Both the position numbers and the translations under genes were made by a program. A stretch of DNA of 64,000 nucleotides, from NCBI RefSeq assembly GCF_011075055.1, contig NC_058146.1, positions 10,155,820-10,219,819 on the forward strand, given 5' to 3'. Shown piece after piece: positions 60,135-64,000 of this stretch; positions within the stretch are counted from its first letter, which is position 1; every line of letters starts with the position of its first letter. Source of the stretch: Mangifera indica. Taxonomy: Eukaryota > Streptophyta > Magnoliopsida > Sapindales > Anacardiaceae. The notes beneath the pieces are model-generated. The model was given only the letters and a program-made list of their open reading frames with translations. It ran no database searches and was not told the DNA's origin.

Positions 60135-60487
60135 ATATATATATATATATTTTTCTTTTTTTCTTGTAAGGTCTAAACTTTTAGAGAAACAATTTTGTAG
60201 CCTATAAAGATCTATTCAAAGGGATAAAAACTCTTTTAATTAAAATCAATTAATATCTTCTTATCTCTCAATCAATCCAATCATATCCCTTCTTTTTATT
60301 TAAAAAAAAATCCATCATAGACTAAAATCTTTTTTTCTTTTGTCAAAGATAATAATCCTCTAATATATAATTTCCTTAATTCTTGCTTCGCAACCATATC
60401 TATTTAATCCTCGTATCTCCTCATATCTTCTTTACCAAAAAGTGTACTTGCTTCCTTTTTCTCTTTGTACAAAAACTGTATATTATA
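58650..60487 (-). repeat. 5' LTR of the gag-only gypsy element
   Basis: It starts TGTAACACCCC (58650) and ends GTATATTATA (the final CA has become TA). Point differences from the partner and a longer AT run (60093-60150) show modest divergence, roughly 90% or more by eye over the aligned parts. Confidence 0.9.
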
Positions 60488-60959
60488 GTATCCATATTAG
60501 ATTCGACTATGATATCCCAGGTCAAAGGATTACCTCATACACTAGTATGATCATATGATAAGTCATTGACTATGATTTAATGACCATGCTACTTATCGTT
60601 ATTGATCATGTTTGAAATAAGATTTTCTAACTGTTAATCCATACTAATACCCTAATGACATGACCATCATCATCACTTGTATTAATGTCATCTCATGACA
60701 TTAAACGAAGATATTTGGTATGTCTAATATATGATATAATTGTCGAAGTTAAATCACATCCACAGGGAACAATTTAATGATTTAGTTTGTATAAAATGAG
60801 TCATCTGAACAGTTCATACACATATTTTATATTATTGCAAAATAAAGAAAACAACTTATGCATATGAACAAAAGAAATATTTCTTTATTAATAAATTATA
60901 TACAAGATAAAATGTCTTGAAATTGACAATACGAATGGTTTTTAGGGTATACACTAACA
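60488..60959 (-). repeat. 5' LTR of copia element 2, distal part
   Basis: It resumes with GTATCCATATTAGATTC after the gypsy element and matches 47.81-48.29 kb to the base order (GTATCCATATTAGATCTAAC there). It ends ACACTAACA at 60959. Confidence 0.82.
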
Positions 60960-63900
60960 AAATGAACATCCATAAGTCCATAAACGTTCATACATAGTCT
61001 TCCAAGTCAACAAGTCGGATAAGAGTCATGTACGTAATTTTAAACAAGACGGCAAACGTGTACCTGTAAGAAAAATGTATGATCATTCAGTTATAGAAAT
61101 TGTGTAATGTAAATGGCATGTTTTTGTGATTTTGGGGATAATTTCCCAAACACATAAAAACAAATAACCTTAAAGGTACAATGCGTTAGAAAGAATAGGC
61201 GTAACACTTTATTTTCTGATGATCACTTATAGGTTCTAATGGGTGTGAAAGGGGAAAAGTCTAGAAAGAGAAAGATAGTTCTTCAACAAACCAACTCATG
61301 ACATCACCTGATAAGTGCTAAATATTAATTATTTTTTATTCTTTTATATCTAGTTTTGTTGGTATATTTTGTGATTAAATGAGCTGATTAATTTATTTTA
61401 TGAATTAGAAGTGGAGTAGAGGCATCAAATTGAAAGTGGAACATAATGTGCAGTTTTCAAACTTTTACAGATTCGACCTTTGGAGGTTCAATAGAGGTTT
61501 TAATGCCCTTAGAGTTCCAAAATAAGAAAGAGGCCTCATTGACATTTGAAGTAGATCTCTTGAGTTTTCTGAATTAGGCTTACACGTTCAAATCCAAGTT
61601 CATTTGGGATGTCAAACTTTGGATCAGAGTTAGAAGATCCAATCTTGTAACTATTTGAACATGGTCAGTAATTGGGCCATACTTGACTTGTAAAAGTCTA
61701 ATCGGGATGATTCATGATACATTGAAAACTTCACATCTAAGGCTACTACTTTTGTGAAGCGCCAAAACTCAAATTCAGTTTCTATCAGATCTGAAATTTG
61801 CTCATAAATTCCAGAAAAAAATCTGTCACCCTGAAAAGAAGAGATTTGAATGCCTACAAATTAGGAAGTTGAGTTGTGCACGAGAGGAGAGACAAGAAAA
61901 AGAATTAGTTTTTTTCTAAAGGTTAGCATGTTTGGCTAAGTTTTTTTCTTCAGCTCGAAGGGGATTTCAAACCCAAAACACAAGTTAATGGTGCAGCCAA
62001 TTCAATAACATTATTTCTTCAATCATCTTAAGAAATTAATTCATGTTATTCTATTTTAATGATATTTGATGTTTGGTTAGTTTGATTTGAATAAGGCCTG
62101 TTGAATCAATTATATCAACATCAATTTCTAGAATTAGGAAAGTGGTTACATAATTGTTTTTTTTTCCTAATAATTAGGTGGCAAATAGTGATAAAAGATT
62201 ATGGACAAGCATTCTTTTTATTGTTCTGAATAATATGATTTAGGTTAAACATCCAAAATTGTGAGATTGTTGATTAAATCAATCCAATTCCCTAGTTGTT
62301 ATTCCTTTCATTTTATTAAATCTAAAGATCTTATTTTAGGTTGTCCAATGGTTGGGTAATAGAGCTTGTTATTGCCTAAGATTGACAATTCTAAGAAAGG
62401 TGAAATAATGTTGCTATTGATTTAATCCATGAGTTGTGATGGTGAGATTGAACTAAGAGTTGAATTTTAATATATTGATTTCATTGTAATTTAATTTTAG
62501 TGTTCATCAATTTGGAATTCAAGCCCCCCTGTTTTAAGACTTTGTTTTTAGTCAATTTAGAAGTTAACAATAGGATTAAAATTAACTGCACTTCTTTGTG
62601 AGATTAACCTTTATTTGCCTTAACAACTGTCTTGTAGAAAGTTAAAATAGAGTAATTAATTTTTGGTGTATTTGGCAACCATCATTGCCATATCTATAAG
62701 TAAGAGCGTCATTCCATTCACGTTTCGGATTAGAAGTGGTTTAATTTTGATGTTTGATTGTATATGATGTTCTCGTTGTGAAATTTGTATGATACTCCTT
62801 CTTGATACATATGTATGAGTATATTTATACACACATGATAATGATTTTGTGATGTAGTCTATGCAAAGGATCTTAGGTATGTCAATGATTTATTTAGTAT
62901 TTTGTAATGATAGAGCATGTTGATGTGTGCTTATTATGTGTTTAGTATGATGTTGAGGAATTTTCAAATGCTTAGGAGTATAATGAAGGGTTTTATATGT
63001 TGTTTTCTGGCTTGTAAAATAATAGATTTTAAGCATTCCAATTGCCATGAATGGACTTTCATGTAGGACGAAAGAACTTTTCATGCCTAGAATAATTTGT
63101 TTTCATGTTGTGAATGTTCGTTCGCGTGAAGGTGAATGTTCTTTCATGACCTATAATTTTTCTAAGCGAGGTTGAATGAATATGCATGCACACTCGTCAT
63201 TCATCTTCATTAGAAAAGATGACAAAAATAACCTTTATTAGATATGAACGAATGTGCATAACATAGAAAGACTAGAATACCCTTAAAACCTCGAAATAAG
63301 CAAGATGATGAGTAATAGACATTTATCGAAGGAATGATGAATGTTCATTATGCCCAGAATGTTCGTTCATTATGAAAAAAGGATGAAAGAATGTTCATAG
63401 GAAAGAAACAACCGTTAATCACATTGTATAAATAATTTAGGGATAATAAAGAATCTTGAAAACTCCAAGGGTAGAAACAAGACCTATAGAATAAGTCATT
63501 GCCTTAAGAATCTAAGTTACATAAGAGAAAAGGTGAAAACATTACGAGCTCATAGCTAGGTAGCTTGAGATGCATAAGTCGACAAGTAGTATAATAGATA
63601 TTGATCCCACAAAAATTAGAAAATTAACTACTAACTCATTTCAGTGTTTGTATTAGCTAAAAAGACTAAGTAATTAAAAACTATAACAAAAAATTAATAA
63701 TTCCTAATACTAATAACTAAACTATAATTAATACGATTAACTAATGAGACTAAGCAACTTAATTGTATCACTTCTACTGAACTTCGTATACTAAAACTTC
63801 CAGGATATAAGATTTCACAGACAATCTTACGTAAAACTGTAGATTATATAAAACTATTACAATAATCATGACGCATTGATGGTTGGATATCCTAAGCATG

Positions 63901-64000
63901 TAAATATCAAACGAGCTCTTACTTTCATGGCTACTCGAGCAATATTTACCCTTTATAGTCTATGACTCCAGTTACTCCATAAAGATTTGACCTATCCTAG
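60960..64000. other. Unassigned repeat-like DNA, no gene seen
   Basis: No protein family was recognised. The text TGATAAGTGCTAAATATTAA at 61311 and GTCGACAAGTAGTATAATAG with GATCCCACA near 63577-63610 resembles wording seen at the two ends of long plant gypsy LTRs. I could not match it to a partner, however. AATGTTCGTTC-type motifs recur at 63.1-63.4 kb. Treat as probable LTR or other repeat remnants of unknown type. Confidence 0.3.

Larger units (their letters stand above)
55246..60487 (-). mobile_element. Ty3/gypsy gag-only retrotransposon (TR-GAG type)
   Basis: It is bounded by GTATC at 55241-55245 and 60488-60492, a perfect 5-bp target duplication. The two LTRs are 55246-57025 (1780 bp) and 58650-60487 (1838 bp). 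They share the same order of features, including tandem repeats and (AT)n runs. On the minus strand the 5' LTR is followed by TGATATCAGAGCCCA (58645-58631), a Met-type primer site. A GAGGGGGAGAAT tract precedes the 3' LTR. Only about 1.6 kb lies between the LTRs. It codes for gag, a zinc knuckle and the first motif of protease; RT, RNase H and integrase are absent. Moving would need enzymes from a full relative. Confidence 0.9.
47255..60959 (-). mobile_element. Ty1/copia LTR retrotransposon 2, decayed, with nested gypsy insert
   Basis: On the minus strand the 5' LTR runs from 60959 down to 54176, interrupted by the gypsy element at 55246-60487. The primer site follows (TGGTATTAGAGCC at 54172-54160, one mismatch in its TGGTATCAGAGC core). 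Then come a long leader, gag (about 52.1 kb), integrase (about 51.0-50.0 kb), RT (about 49.8 kb) and RNase H (about 48.8-48.5 kb). The tract AGTGGGAGTTT precedes the 3' LTR, whose inner end is at 48287. The outer end of the 3' LTR was not found; similarity to the 5' LTR begins at about 47255. All reading frames carry stops. Confidence 0.82.

Noticed and set aside
1..64000. tRNA, rRNA or snRNA genes
   Set aside because: No cloverleaf-type sequence with A and B boxes or conserved rRNA/snRNA text was noticed by eye; tRNA-like text near 14510, 54165 and 58640 is retroelement primer-site complement.

Overview
This is a stretch of plant nuclear DNA, almost certainly from an eudicot. It is AT-rich. 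It has three intron-rich conserved plant genes separated by long blocks of decayed, nested transposable elements (Ty1/copia and Ty3/gypsy LTR retrotransposons, hAT, Mutator-like/Ulp1-type and MITE elements). No bacterial, organellar or CRISPR features are present. The species cannot be named from sequence alone.

Genes. (1) Minus strand, window edge to 2691: the 5' three quarters of a USP39/Sad1-type protein (U4/U6.U5 tri-snRNP-associated protein 2). Its six in-window exons all have consistent splice phases, and the C-terminal exons lie beyond position 1. (2) Plus strand, 22516-26740: a complete eight-exon otubain (OTUB1-like deubiquitinase, 291 aa) with an intact catalytic triad. (3) Minus strand, 28375-35129: a complete fourteen-exon MEI2-like RNA-binding protein (961 aa, three RRMs). 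Genes 2 and 3 converge. The three act in unrelated housekeeping or developmental processes: splicing, ubiquitin editing and meiosis/RNA binding. I see no operon-like or cluster logic.

Repeat blocks. 3.3-7 kb: a foldback element and a hAT MITE. 6.7-14.9 kb: a full-length but dead copia element with two 376-bp LTRs, PBS and PPT, which has cut a hAT transposase gene in two. More of that hAT gene lies at 14.9-15.3 kb, and its BED finger and TATA box lie at 16.9-17.4 kb. 17.4-20.6 kb: a decayed DUF1985/Ulp1-protease transposon gene. It is followed by a roughly 1-kb minisatellite ending about 0.9 kb upstream of the otubain. 36.6-41.1 kb: Mutator-type MITEs with 9-bp target duplications and hAT MITEs with 8-bp ones, including one nested inside another. 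42.5-44.0 kb: a second DUF1985-type element flanked by inverted arrays of TGCACCC-like motifs. 44.8-45.9 kb: a very G/C-rich hAT MITE. 47.3-61.0 kb: a second copia element. Its 5' LTR is split by a gag-only gypsy element (TR-GAG type) with 1.8-kb LTRs and a perfect 5-bp target duplication. 61-64 kb holds no gene that I can recognise.

I do not see a previously undescribed gene system. The most informative content is the reconstructable insertion history, the gag-only gypsy element, the repeated motif inside otubain intron 1, and the TGCACCC arrays of the Ulp1-type element. All exon coordinates were derived by hand from splice signals, reading phase and family similarity recalled from memory. 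No database search was run.
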